Shown piece after piece: positions 36,643 through 44,752 of a DNA stretch of 64,000 nucleotides. How positions within the stretch are numbered: position 1 is the stretch's first letter; each line of letters begins with the position of its first letter. Source of the DNA: Marivita sp051251565 (GTDB taxonomy: Bacteria; Pseudomonadota; Alphaproteobacteria; Rhodobacterales; Rhodobacteraceae). Under the pieces are notes generated by a model, which was not told where the DNA came from, made no database searches, and was given only the letters and a program-made list of their open reading frames with translations. The position numbers were made by a program, and so were the translations under genes. The stretch spans positions 248,001-312,000 of the forward strand of contig NZ_JBPOFB010000002.1 of NCBI RefSeq assembly GCF_051251565.1. Reading direction: 5' to 3'.

Positions 36643-37551
36643 ATGGGACGCAAACGCAAAGGGCGTGATATTTCCGGGTGGCTGGTGGTCGACAAGCCTG
36701 CTGGTCTGACCTCGACGGCTGTGGTCAACAAGGTCCGTTGGGCGTTCGACGCAAAAAAGGCGGGGCATGCCGGCACGCTTGACCCGGACGCGACCGGCGT
36801 TCTGGCGGTGGCCCTGGGCGAGGCGACCAAGACGGTGCCTTACATCACCGATGCTCTCAAGGCCTACGAGTTTACCGTTCGGTTCGGGCAGGCGACCCGT
36901 ACGGATGACGCAGAAGGCGATGTGATTGCCAGCTCTGATCTGCGCCCCTCTGACGACGAGATCAAAGAGGCGCTACACCCCTTTGTCGGCGACATCATGC
37001 AAGTGCCTCCACAATTCTCGGCTGTCATGATTGACGGTGAACGCGCCTATAAACGTGCACGGGACGGCGAAGAGATGGACATCGCCGCGCGGCCCCTGTT
37101 CGTTGACGAACTGACCTTGTTAGACCGCCCCGATGCCGACCACGCTGTGTTGATGCTCGTCTGCGGCAAGGGAGGTTACGTCCGCTCCATTGCCCGCGAT
37201 CTGGGCGAGGCGTTGGGCTGTTTGGGCCACGTTTTGCGCTTGCGTCGGGTCTGGTCTGGTCCGTTTGATGCCGAAGACGGGCTGAGCCTCGATCAGATCG
37301 ACGCATTGGCGCGGACGCCGGAATTGGACAGCCATCTCCTCCCGTTAGAGCAAGGGCTGGCAGATCTTCCCGAACTCACCTGCACCGCCGAGGCGGCGGT
37401 CAAGTTGCGCAATGGCAACCCGGCTATGGTGATCGCATCGGGCGTCGAATATGGCGACGAGTGTTGGGTGTCGTGCGATGGCGAACCCATCGCCGTTGGC
37501 CGCTACAAGGCGGGTGAAGTGCATCCATCGCGGGTGTTTGTCGGCGCATGA
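36643..37551 (+). CDS. truB: TruB, tRNA pseudouridine-55 synthase
   Basis: Makes pseudouridine 55 in the T loop of tRNAs. 302 residues with the catalytic stretch GHAGTLDPDATGVL, the N-terminal GWLVVDKPAGLTST and GGYVRSIARDLGEALG. AGAGG precedes the start, and an inverted repeat GCTCCT/AGGAGC (36614-36630) lies just upstream. The next gene overlaps by ATGA. In many bacteria truB precedes rpsO and pnp, which holds here with two genes inserted. Confidence 0.96.
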   Translation: MGRKRKGRDISGWLVVDKPAGLTSTAVVNKVRWAFDAKKAGHAGTLDPDATGVLAVALGEATKTVPYITDALKAYEFTVRFGQATRTDDAEGDVIASSDLRPSDDEIKEALHPFVGDIMQVPPQFSAVMIDGERAYKRARDGEEMDIAARPLFVDELTLLDRPDADHAVLMLVCGKGGYVRSIARDLGEALGCLGHVLRLRRVWSGPFDAEDGLSLDQIDALARTPELDSHLLPLEQGLADLPELTCTAEAAVKLRNGNPAMVIASGVEYGDECWVSCDGEPIAVGRYKAGEVHPSRVFVGA

Positions 37552-38102
37552 CAGACCTGCCGCCCGCGCTTCATGATGCGTTGGTGTATCGGTCGCACGC
37601 GGCGGCGGGCTGTATATCGCAGGTCTGGTATTCGCGGTGCGATCTATACCGCTACGGCTTGTCGCGTGTTTGGGACGCGGCAAAACCGGCGATCCTGTTC
37701 GTCATGCTGAACCCGTCAACGGCGGATGAGCATCGCAACGACCCAACGGTCGCCCGCTGTGAAACCCGCGCCCGCGTGATGGGATTCGGGGGCGTGATGA
37801 TCGCCAATATCTTTGCTTTTCGCGCCACGCATCCGCAGGATCTCAAACAGGCCGATGCCCCGGTGGGGGATCACAACGACGCCGTGTTGGCGCATTGGAC
37901 GGACCGCGCGGGCATGGTTGTGGCGGCTTGGGGCGTGCATGGCGGGTATCAGGGGCAAGGCGCTTCGGTCGCGCGCCAAATTGGTGGTGCGCTGCACCAT
38001 CTGGGTCTGACCAAACACGGCCACCCGCGCCATCCGCTTTACGTCTCGCTGAGCACACAGCCGGTGGCGTGGCGGATTGCAGGCCGGTATCCGCCCGAGT
38101 GA
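37548..38102 (+). CDS. DUF1643 protein
   Basis: A 184-residue cytosolic protein of a family of unknown function. The family signature is clear: YRYGLSRVWD, ILFVMLNPSTADEHRNDPTV and NIFAFRATHPQDL. It overlaps truB by 4 bp. No catalytic assignment is possible from sequence. Confidence 0.88.
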   Translation: MTDLPPALHDALVYRSHAAAGCISQVWYSRCDLYRYGLSRVWDAAKPAILFVMLNPSTADEHRNDPTVARCETRARVMGFGGVMIANIFAFRATHPQDLKQADAPVGDHNDAVLAHWTDRAGMVVAAWGVHGGYQGQGASVARQIGGALHHLGLTKHGHPRHPLYVSLSTQPVAWRIAGRYPPE

Positions 38103-38206
38103 TTGATCGAATTTGAACGATTTGTCCGGGGGGCCGCGAGGGATGAAAACGGATCGTTTACCTGTCGGGTCTAGCGTGACCCTGTCTTTCCAATCGGGTG
38201 TGCGTC

Positions 38207-38596
38207 ATGATCTATTTCTTGGTTTGTCTGTTCGGCCTTTTTGGCATCGCAAGCCTGTTCATCGTCTTGCCGTCCCATGCAACGCCGCAGGCGGCGCCAT
38301 CCCTCGACTGGCCCGATATTCCCGTGGCTTCTTTGGGGGTGTTCAAACGCACGGGGCGCATCAATCAGGCAGGACCGGCGGCAAAGCCACCCATCCGCGT
38401 CGCATCGTTTGAGGCTGCACAGGAACGGGTTCTGGCCCTTCTCAAACCGCCTATTCAGCAGCGTCCGAACATTGCCCTGCGCTTATCCGCAATCGACCAA
38501 GCGTGGACCGATGTGCTGATGAACGGTGCGGTGGTTGTGCAGGTGCCCACTCAGGCGGTGATCGCCCAACGGGGCAGGGGTGCCCGAGCCTCGTGA
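38207..38596 (+). CDS. Small membrane-anchored or exported hypothetical protein
   Basis: A 129-residue protein I do not recognise. It begins with one hydrophobic segment (FLVCLFGLFGIASLFIVLPS), then a Pro/Ala-rich linker and a short helical region (SFEAAQERVLALLKPP). An in-frame GTG at 38198 is an alternative start. It lies between DUF1643 and rpsO in the same direction. Frame length and codon pattern support a real gene, but a competing frame (38113-38412) partly overlaps it. Confidence 0.55.
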   Translation: MIYFLVCLFGLFGIASLFIVLPSHATPQAAPSLDWPDIPVASLGVFKRTGRINQAGPAAKPPIRVASFEAAQERVLALLKPPIQQRPNIALRLSAIDQAWTDVLMNGAVVVQVPTQAVIAQRGRGARAS

Positions 38597-38660
38597 TGCG
38601 CAAGGCGCGGTTAATGCCGAAGGGCTTCCCAACCTCCGTTTTATCGCCTATACGCGCCCA

Positions 38661-38677
38661 TCCGCAGGACGTGCGGA
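38661..38677 (+). promoter_or_regulatory. Hairpin in the rpsO leader
   Basis: TCCGCA (38661-38666) pairs with TGCGGA (38672-38677) about 75 bases before the rpsO start. Leaders of rpsO are often folded by S15 for autoregulation; whether this hairpin is the S15 site cannot be told from one sequence. Confidence 0.3.
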
Positions 38678-38750
38678 GATTCTCCATGGGCCCTGCTGGA
38701 CGACATCCCGGCTTGTGCCATTCACACAAACCTTCCGAAAGGAGATCCCG

Positions 38751-39020
38751 ATGTCGATCACCGTTGAAGAAAAGAACCGCCTGATCAAGGAATTCGCAAC
38801 CAAAGAAGGCGACACCGGTTCGCCCGAAGTTCAGGTTGCCATTCTGACCAGCCGTATCTCGACCCTGACCGAGCACTTCAAAACCCACAAGAAAGACAAC
38901 CACTCTCGTCGTGGTCTGCTCAAGCTTGTGGCGTTGCGTCGTAAGCTTTTGGATTACACCAAAGCCAAGGATGAAGCACGCTATCAGGACTTGATCAAGC
39001 GTCTGGGCATCCGCCGCTAA
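38751..39020 (+). CDS. rpsO: RpsO, 30S ribosomal protein S15
   Basis: Primary binding protein of the 16S rRNA central domain. 89 residues, full length, with GDTGSPEVQVAILTSRI, HKKDNHSRRGLLKLVALRRK and the C-terminal RYQDLIKRLGIRR. AAGGAGATCCCG precedes the ATG. It is followed by its own terminator and then pnp, the conserved rpsO-pnp order. Confidence 0.98.
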   Translation: MSITVEEKNRLIKEFATKEGDTGSPEVQVAILTSRISTLTEHFKTHKKDNHSRRGLLKLVALRRKLLDYTKAKDEARYQDLIKRLGIRR

Positions 39021-39041
39021 GGCCTGCCAAGATTTGGTTTC

Positions 39042-39069
39042 AAAGGGCTCGCTTCGCGGGCCCTTTTTT
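39042..39069 (+). terminator. Intrinsic terminator of rpsO
   Basis: AAAGGGC-T-CGC pairs with GCG-G-GCCCTTT around a three-base loop (39042-39066), followed by Ts. It would limit read-through from rpsO to pnp. Confidence 0.85.
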
Positions 39070-39339
39070 GTTGCCGCGCCGAACGCCTGACTGCCTCACA
39101 CGGCAAAAATCCTGATAAGGATTTTCTAAAAATCTCACCAGATTTTTGGCTCGTACCCCGTGGTGACCTAATAAAACGAATGGTTTTCTTTGTGGCGTAT
39201 TTCCTGTAAGGCCCATCCATCTGAGACGTGACGCTTCGACCCTGGCGCATGGCATGATGAAAGGGTCGGCGGCAATGGGGCCGCCATTTGATAACGGGAG
39301 ACCCGGAGGGCCGGGAGCGCTCCTATACAGGAAACGGTA
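39070..39339 (+). promoter_or_regulatory. Long pnp leader with two tandem AT-rich hairpins
   Basis: The 319-bp rpsO-pnp gap has no gene. After the rpsO terminator it holds two adjacent hairpins, AAAATCC/GGATTTT (39106-39125) and AAAAATC/GATTTTT (39128-39147), each with a six-base loop. GGCGGC/GCCGCC (about 39269-39286) and a GC-rich stretch to 39327 lie just before AGGAAACGGTA and the pnp ATG. In E. coli, pnp is autoregulated through an RNase III-cut leader hairpin; an analogous role is an inference. Confidence 0.45.
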
Positions 39340-41481
39340 ATGTTCAACATTTCGAAGAAAAGCATGCAGTGGGGCGAAGAAACGCTCACACTGGAAACGG
39401 GCAAGGTTGCCCGTCAGGCCGATGGCAGCGTGATTGCGACCCTTGGCGAAACTTCGGTCATGGCCAACGTGACGTTCGCCAAGAAACCGAAGCCCGGTCA
39501 GGATTTCTTTCCGCTGACCGTCCACTACCAGGAAAAATACTATGCCGCGGGTAAAGTCCCCGGTGGCTTCTTCAAGCGCGAGGCGCGTCCGACCGAGAAG
39601 GAAACGCTCACAGCGCGCCTGATCGACCGTCCGATCCGCCCGCTGTTCGTTCCGGGCTTCAAACATGAAGTCCTGGTGATGTGCACCGTGCTGTCGCATG
39701 ACCTTGTCAACGACCCAGACATGGTTGCGATGATCGCAACTTCTGCCGCGCTGACGATTTCCGGCGCGCCGTTCATGGGCCCGATCGCTGCATGCCGCGT
39801 TGGCTTTAGTGATGGTGAATACATCCTGAACCCAGAGGTTGAGGATATGGACCAGTTGCGAAACAACCCGGATCAGCGCCTTGATCTGGTTGTTGCAGGC
39901 ACCAAAGACGCCGTGATGATGGTGGAATCCGAAGCTTACGAGCTGACCGAGGAAGAAATGCTCGGCGCTGTGACCTTCGCGCATGAACAAATCCAGCCGG
40001 TGATCGATCTCATCATCGATCTGGCAGAGTCGGCCGCAAAAGAGCCGTTTGATTTCCAGCCGCCGGATTATTCAGAGCTTTACGAAGCCGTGAAAGCCGC
40101 AGGCGAGGACAAAATTCGTGCTGCCTATGCGATCATGGACAAGCAGGAACGCACAACGGCCCTGTCCGACGCAAAAGCTGCGATCACAGAGTCGCTGACG
40201 GCAGAACAGCTGGAAGATGCCAACCTTGGTTCGGCGATGAAAAAGCTCGAAGCAAGCGTTCTGCGCGGTGATGTCGTCAAGACAGGCAAGCGGATCGACG
40301 GTCGTGCGCTGGACGAAGTGCGCGATATCGTCTGCGAAACCGGCCTTCTGCCCCGCACACACGGTTCGGCGTTGTTCACCCGTGGTGAAACGCAGGGCCT
40401 CGTTGTGACAACGCTGGGCACCGGGGACGATGAGCAGATCATTGATGCGCTGCACGGCAACTACCGCTCGAATTTCCTGCTGCACTATAACTTCCCACCC
40501 TATTCGGTGGGTGAAGCGGGTCGCGTGGGCCCTCCGGGACGTCGTGAGATTGGTCACGGCAAACTGGCATGGCGCGCGCTTCAGGCAGTTCTGCCTGCGG
40601 CAACGGATTTCCCGTATACCGTGCGTGTGGTGTCCGAGATCACGGAATCCAACGGCTCGTCTTCCATGGCGTCGGTCTGTGGTGGCTCCTTGTCCATGAT
40701 GGACGCAGGTGTGCCGCTCAAATCCGCTGTGGCTGGTGTGGCCATGGGTCTGATCCTTGAAGAGGACGGATCGTATGCGGTTCTGACTGACATTCTGGGT
40801 GACGAAGATCATCTGGGTGACATGGACTTCAAAGTGGCGGGTACAGAAAACGGCATCACGTCGTTGCAGATGGACATCAAGGTCGCAGGCATCACGCCCG
40901 AGATCATGCAAAAAGCCCTGGCACAAGCCAAGGCAGGCCGTCTGCACATTCTGGGCGAGATGAACAAAGCCCTGACGGGTGCTGCGGAATTCAGCGTTCA
41001 CGCGCCGCGCATCGAGACCATGCAGATCCCCACCGACAAGATCCGTGAAGTGATCGGCTCGGGCGGTAAAGTCATCCGCGAGATCGTGGAATTGTCAGGT
41101 GCCAAGGTCGACATCAATGACGACGGTGTCATCAAGATCGCCAGCCCAAACGGCGAAGCGATCCAAAAGGCCTATGACATGATCTATTCGATCGTGGCAG
41201 AGCCGGAAGAGGGCCAAGTCTACAAAGGCAAGGTTGTGAAGATCGTCGATTTTGGCGCCTTCGTGAACTTCTTTGGCAAGCGCGACGGCCTTGTGCATGT
41301 CAGCCAGATCGAAAATCGCCGCCTGAACCATCCGTCGGATGTGCTCAAGGAAGGTCAGGAAGTCTATGTAAAGCTTCTGGGCTTTGACGACCGTGGCAAG
41401 GTGCGCCTTGCGATGAAGATGGTCGATCAGGAAACTGGTAAAGAGCTGGCACCCGAGCAAAAGACCGAAGACGCAGAGTAA
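39340..41481 (+). CDS. pnp: Pnp, polyribonucleotide nucleotidyltransferase
   Basis: Phosphorolytic 3'-5' exoribonuclease of the RNA degradosome. 713 residues: first RNase PH-like core (about 1-145), alpha domain, second catalytic core (about 300-540) with GTGDDEQIIDAL and SNGSSSMASVCGGSLSMMDA, KH domain around IPTDKIREVIGSGGKVIRE, and S1 domain around GKVVKIVDFGAFVNF. Full length with no disruption. A perfect hairpin terminator follows. Confidence 0.98.
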   Translation: MFNISKKSMQWGEETLTLETGKVARQADGSVIATLGETSVMANVTFAKKPKPGQDFFPLTVHYQEKYYAAGKVPGGFFKREARPTEKETLTARLIDRPIRPLFVPGFKHEVLVMCTVLSHDLVNDPDMVAMIATSAALTISGAPFMGPIAACRVGFSDGEYILNPEVEDMDQLRNNPDQRLDLVVAGTKDAVMMVESEAYELTEEEMLGAVTFAHEQIQPVIDLIIDLAESAAKEPFDFQPPDYSELYEAVKAAGEDKIRAAYAIMDKQERTTALSDAKAAITESLTAEQLEDANLGSAMKKLEASVLRGDVVKTGKRIDGRALDEVRDIVCETGLLPRTHGSALFTRGETQGLVVTTLGTGDDEQIIDALHGNYRSNFLLHYNFPPYSVGEAGRVGPPGRREIGHGKLAWRALQAVLPAATDFPYTVRVVSEITESNGSSSMASVCGGSLSMMDAGVPLKSAVAGVAMGLILEEDGSYAVLTDILGDEDHLGDMDFKVAGTENGITSLQMDIKVAGITPEIMQKALAQAKAGRLHILGEMNKALTGAAEFSVHAPRIETMQIPTDKIREVIGSGGKVIREIVELSGAKVDINDDGVIKIASPNGEAIQKAYDMIYSIVAEPEEGQVYKGKVVKIVDFGAFVNFFGKRDGLVHVSQIENRRLNHPSDVLKEGQEVYVKLLGFDDRGKVRLAMKMVDQETGKELAPEQKTEDAE

Positions 41482-41508
41482 TCTGCTGTTTTCCAAGTCT
41501 CTAAAAAC

Positions 41509-41537
41509 AAAGGTGTCCCCATGGGGACACCTTTTTT
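41509..41537 (+). terminator. Intrinsic terminator of pnp
   Basis: AAAGGTGTCCC pairs with GGGACACCTTT around a short CATG loop, followed by TTT. It is a nearly perfect palindrome and lies 29 bp upstream of the next start. Confidence 0.92.
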
Positions 41538-41565
41538 CTTTGTGCCAATGCGCTATCTTCGCTGC

Positions 41566-42105
41566 ATGCTTAAAACGCTCATCTTGATCGCTTTACTGAC
41601 AACGGGGCAGGCCATGGCCGAAACGGTGTTCGACGATTTTTCCGGGAATGCAAATGCGCGGTGGGATTATGTCGCCGATGGTGTGATGGGCGGCGTTTCG
41701 TCGGGCCGGGCTGAAATTCGTGGCTCGGGTGCGGATGCTGTTTTGCGGCTGACCGGAACCGTGAGCACGGACAATAATGGCGGGTTCCTTCAGGTGCGTC
41801 GTCGCTTTTCCGATCCATGGGCGCAAGACGCCCAAGGTCTGGAACTGCGGGTGCGCGGCAATGGCGAACGCTACTATGTCTTTCTGAAAACGCCGGGCCT
41901 TGGCCGGGTGTGGTATTCCTACCGCGCGTCGTTCACCGCCTCTGACGTGTGGCAAACCATACGCCTGCCGTTCACCGAATTTGGCGCATCTCATGACGGG
42001 ATGCCGCAAATCCTTAGCCCGTCCAATGTCAACTCTGTCGCAATCGTAGCCTATGGAGCGGATTTTGAGGCGGATGTATCCGTGGGCCGCATTTCGCTTT
42101 ATTGA
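41566..42105 (+). CDS. CIA30 family protein, exported
   Basis: A 179-residue protein with a signal peptide ending GQAMAET, then a galactose-binding-like beta sandwich of the CIA30 family (complex I intermediate-associated protein 30). Signature stretches: WDYVADGVMGGVSSGRAEI, DNNGGFLQVRR and WYSYRASF. The start at 41566 is preferred; an in-frame ATG at 41548 lengthens the signal sequence. The pnp terminator lies upstream, so it has its own promoter or relies on read-through. Role in bacteria unknown; export argues against a complex I assembly role. Confidence 0.82.
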   Translation: MLKTLILIALLTTGQAMAETVFDDFSGNANARWDYVADGVMGGVSSGRAEIRGSGADAVLRLTGTVSTDNNGGFLQVRRRFSDPWAQDAQGLELRVRGNGERYYVFLKTPGLGRVWYSYRASFTASDVWQTIRLPFTEFGASHDGMPQILSPSNVNSVAIVAYGADFEADVSVGRISLY

Positions 42106-42141
42106 GAGCGGCGCTGTTGCGCGGTGCGCGCCCGCGCTATC

Positions 42142-42169
42142 AAAAAAAGACCCCGGATAAAATCCGGGG
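42142..42169 (-). terminator. Intrinsic terminator on the minus strand
   Basis: CCCCGGAT (42151-42158) and ATCCGGGG (42162-42169) form an 8-bp stem with an AAA loop. A run of seven As at 42142-42148 gives a U-tract on the minus strand only. It is oriented to end a leftward transcript, not the CIA30 gene. Confidence 0.88.
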
Positions 42170-42226
42170 CCAAGTCCAACAGGGAGGTGCATATGATGAC
42201 CCGCATATGCGACGGGAACTGTTGAA
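42142..42226 (-). ncRNA. Candidate FnrL-controlled small RNA, about 85 nt
   Basis: Transcribed leftward from about 42226 to the U-tract at 42142. Upstream on the same strand are a perfect FNR box (42259-42272) and a -10 like TTTTAT (42238-42233), spaced as in FNR class II promoters. The RNA folds: CAACAG (42224-42219) pairs with CTGTTG (42182-42177), enclosing GCATATG/CATATGC (42210-42204 with 42195-42189). CCUCCC (42187-42182) is an anti-Shine-Dalgarno stretch between the stems. The terminator hairpin follows. No protein gene explains the promoter: both flanking genes end here. Expression is not shown. Confidence 0.6.
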
Positions 42227-42258
42227 ACCCTGATAAAAGATGTGCGCGGCATGCCTCT

Positions 42259-42272
42259 TTGATCTGGATCAA
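42259..42272 (-). promoter_or_regulatory. Perfect FNR/FnrL box
   Basis: TTGATCTGGATCAA (minus strand TTGATCCAGATCAA) matches TTGAT-N4-ATCAA exactly. Its centre is about 40-41 bp upstream of the predicted sRNA start. It is between two gene 3' ends, so it serves neither neighbouring protein gene. Confidence 0.75.
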
Positions 42273-42286
42273 AATAGACTAAGGTC

Positions 42287-42973
42287 TTACGAGACCAGCC
42301 GATATCCACCGGACTCTGTCACCAGCAATCGCGCGTTTGACGGATCGGGTTCGATCTTTTGCCGAAGGCGATAGATGTGGGTTTCCAAAGTATGCGTGGT
42401 GACGCCCGCGTTGTAACCCCAGACCTCGTGCAGCAGCGTATCGCGTGCCACGACTCCATCGGTGGACCGGTAGAGAAACTTGAGGATGTTCGTCTCTTTC
42501 TCGGTCAGGCGGATTTTCTTGTCATCTTCTGTCATCAAAAGTTTCATCGAGGGTTTGAACGTGTATGGCCCAAGGGTGAAAATCGCGTCCTCGGACTGTT
42601 CGTGCTGGCGCAGCTGGGCGCGGATACGGGCCAGAAGCACCGGGAATTTAAAGGGCTTGGTGACGTAGTCATTAGCGCCTGCATCCAGACCCAGAATGGT
42701 GTCTGCATCGGAATCGTGGCCCGTCAGCATCAGCACGGGGGCTTTGACATCCTGCTTGCGCATCAGTCGGCACAGTTCGCGGCCATCGGTGTCGGGCAGG
42801 CCGACGTCCAGAATAATCAGGTCATACAGGTTTTCTTTGACCCGACCCATCGCGGCGGTTCCGCAATCGGCTTCGAAAACCTCGAAATCTTCGGTCATGA
42901 CCAATTGTTCGGCCAAGGCTTCGCGCAGGTCGTCATCATCGTCGACCAGAAGGATATTCTTGAGCTGTGCCAT
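42287..42973 (-). CDS. OmpR-family response regulator, orphan
   Basis: A 228-residue two-component regulator. Receiver domain (about 5-120) with acidic pocket VDDDDD, phospho-acceptor Asp56 in LIILDVGLP and Lys in YVTKPFKFP; winged-helix DNA-binding domain (about 130-228) with RLTEKETNILKFLY and LETHIYRLRQKIEPD. Start at 42973 follows GGAGAAG. No histidine kinase gene is adjacent. It resembles the CenR-type envelope regulator of Rhodobacter/Caulobacter, but I cannot confirm orthology. Divergent from ribA. Confidence 0.92.
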   Translation of the reverse strand: MAQLKNILLVDDDDDLREALAEQLVMTEDFEVFEADCGTAAMGRVKENLYDLIILDVGLPDTDGRELCRLMRKQDVKAPVLMLTGHDSDADTILGLDAGANDYVTKPFKFPVLLARIRAQLRQHEQSEDAIFTLGPYTFKPSMKLLMTEDDKKIRLTEKETNILKFLYRSTDGVVARDTLLHEVWGYNAGVTTHTLETHIYRLRQKIEPDPSNARLLVTESGGYRLVS

Positions 42974-43132
42974 TGTGTTGCTTCTCCGTGTGCTGTCAGA
43001 GACATGGGCGGAGCGTTGCATGGCGGCAAGAATTGCTGCAAACGTTTCACGGCCTCGTGTATGCAAAGGGCAATTGTTTCACAAATTCTGGCCATTTGTT
43101 GCAAAATGGGCCGCTGGGATCAGACCAAACCA

Positions 43133-44224
43133 ATGACACTTGCACCCGACATCACCGATCTTCTGGCCCGTGCGCGGGCGGATTTGCGCATGGGCGTGCC
43201 GATTGTTCTGGCCCGTGCGGGGGGCGGCGTGCTGGTGCTTGCGGTCGAAACCTTGGGGGCTGATCGGCTGCGGGACGTGGTCGCCTTGGGGGCTGAGGCC
43301 GATCTGGTGTTGACTGGACGCCGGGCTGAAACTCTCAAGGCACGGGCTTATGACGGTGACGTGGCGCGGGTGGCCCTGCCGCTGGATGTGACGCTGCGCT
43401 GGGTGCAGGCTTTGGCCGATCCTGCGGATGATCTGGCGCACCCCATGAAGGGGCCGCTTGTCAGCCGCCGGGGCGGCGATGCGGATTTGCACCGGATGGC
43501 TGTGACGCTTGCCAAATCGGCGCGGCTTTTGCCAGCGGTGATTGCTGCGCCGCTGAACGACGCGGCGGGCTTTGCGGTCGACCACGCGTTGACCTGCCTT
43601 GATGCGGACACTGCCGCGCCACGGCTTGGCGCGTCGGCTGTGTTCGAGTCTGTGGTGTCCGCACGCGTGCCTTTGCGCGCTACCCAAAACGCGCGGCTGC
43701 ATGTGTTCCGCCCCGAAGATGGATCGGACGAGCATTACGCCATCGAGATCGGTCGCCCGGACCGCGCGGCCCCTGTTTTGGCGCGACTGCATTCGGCCTG
43801 TTTCACCGGCGATCTGCTGGGCAGTCTGAAATGCGATTGCGGCCCGCAATTGAACGGCGCGCTTGACGCGATGGGTGCGGAAGGCGCGGGCGTGTTGCTG
43901 TATCTCAACCAAGAAGGGCGCGGGATCGGGCTTGCCAACAAGATGCGCGCCTATGCGCTTCAGGATCAGGGCTTCGACACGGTCGAGGCCAATCACCGGC
44001 TGGGGTTCGAGGATGATGAACGTGATTTCCGCATCGGGTCGGAACTGTTGCGTAAACTTGGTTTCTCGGCAGTGCGGTTGATGACGAACAATCCCGCCAA
44101 GATCGCCATGATGGAGAAATGCGGGATTGCTGTGGCCGAACGGGTGCCTCTCAAGGTGGGGGAAAATCGGCATAACGCGGGCTATCTGGCGACCAAGGCG
44201 CGCAAATCGGGGCATCTTCTGTGA
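43133..44224 (+). CDS. ribA: RibA, GTP cyclohydrolase II, with degenerate N-terminal domain
   Basis: First step of riboflavin synthesis from GTP. 363 residues. The C-terminal part (about 170-363) is complete: zinc cysteines in SACFTGDLLGSLKCDCG, NQEGRGIGLANKMRAY, and the closing MTNNPAKIAMMEKCGI with VGENRHNAGYL. The N-terminal 165 residues look like a worn-down DHBP-synthase (RibB) domain without its active-site signature. An in-frame ATG at 43106 is an alternative start; neither has a good ribosome site. The next gene overlaps (GTGA). Confidence 0.88.
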   Translation: MTLAPDITDLLARARADLRMGVPIVLARAGGGVLVLAVETLGADRLRDVVALGAEADLVLTGRRAETLKARAYDGDVARVALPLDVTLRWVQALADPADDLAHPMKGPLVSRRGGDADLHRMAVTLAKSARLLPAVIAAPLNDAAGFAVDHALTCLDADTAAPRLGASAVFESVVSARVPLRATQNARLHVFRPEDGSDEHYAIEIGRPDRAAPVLARLHSACFTGDLLGSLKCDCGPQLNGALDAMGAEGAGVLLYLNQEGRGIGLANKMRAYALQDQGFDTVEANHRLGFEDDERDFRIGSELLRKLGFSAVRLMTNNPAKIAMMEKCGIAVAERVPLKVGENRHNAGYLATKARKSGHLL

Positions 44225-44727
44225 CGCCTGCCGATCTGGTTCTGACCCGTCGCGGTCTGCGGTTCATGGGGCGCTACTGGCCCTGTACCATCGGGCGTGG
44301 CGGGGTGCGGATGGACAAGCGCGAAGGCGATGGTGGCACTCCGGTCGGGGTGCACCGTATCGTTGGCTTGCTCTACCGGCCCGACCGCATGGCGAAACCC
44401 ACCGATTGGGCGGTGCCCATCCGGCCCGGTGACTTGTGGTCCGACGATCCGCGTCACGAGGATTACAACATGATGGTGCGCGCGCCCTATCCGCACAGCC
44501 ACGAGGCGCTGCGCCGGGCGGACCCGCTTTACGATCTTGTGTTGCTCACCGACTGGAACTGGCCCTATGCGGTCAAGGGTCGGGGATCGGCGATCTTTTT
44601 GCATCGCTGGCGCAGACCGGGGTTTCCCACCGAAGGCTGTATCGGGTTCCGCCCCGATCACCTGCACCGGATTGCTGGGTTGATCCGCTATGAGACGCGG
44701 CTCGTCGTGCCCGCCTCATTGACCTGA
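44221..44727 (+). CDS. L,D-transpeptidase (YkuD) family protein
   Basis: A 168-residue protein with a YkuD catalytic domain: the active-site stretch is HRWRRPGFPTEGCIGF (His and Cys). It starts with GTG inside the ribA stop. No signal peptide is obvious, which is odd for an enzyme acting on peptidoglycan; this short family is common in alphaproteobacteria. It may crosslink or trim peptidoglycan, or act on another peptide. Confidence 0.87.
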   Translation: MTPADLVLTRRGLRFMGRYWPCTIGRGGVRMDKREGDGGTPVGVHRIVGLLYRPDRMAKPTDWAVPIRPGDLWSDDPRHEDYNMMVRAPYPHSHEALRRADPLYDLVLLTDWNWPYAVKGRGSAIFLHRWRRPGFPTEGCIGFRPDHLHRIAGLIRYETRLVVPASLT

Positions 44728-44752
44728 GCCGCAGGGGATTACCTTCAGCGGC

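Noticed and set aside
38113..38412. Alternative frame overlapping the hypothetical protein before rpsO
   Set aside because: It overlaps the frame at 38207, which has a hydrophobic N-terminal segment. The alternative product is basic and without recognisable features.
42193..42225. Ten-codon plus-strand frame (MMTRICDGNC) with GGGAGG upstream, inside the sRNA region
   Set aside because: The promoter and terminator both point to the minus strand. The GGGAGG is the complement of the sRNA CCUCCC stretch, and ten codons are too few to support a gene.
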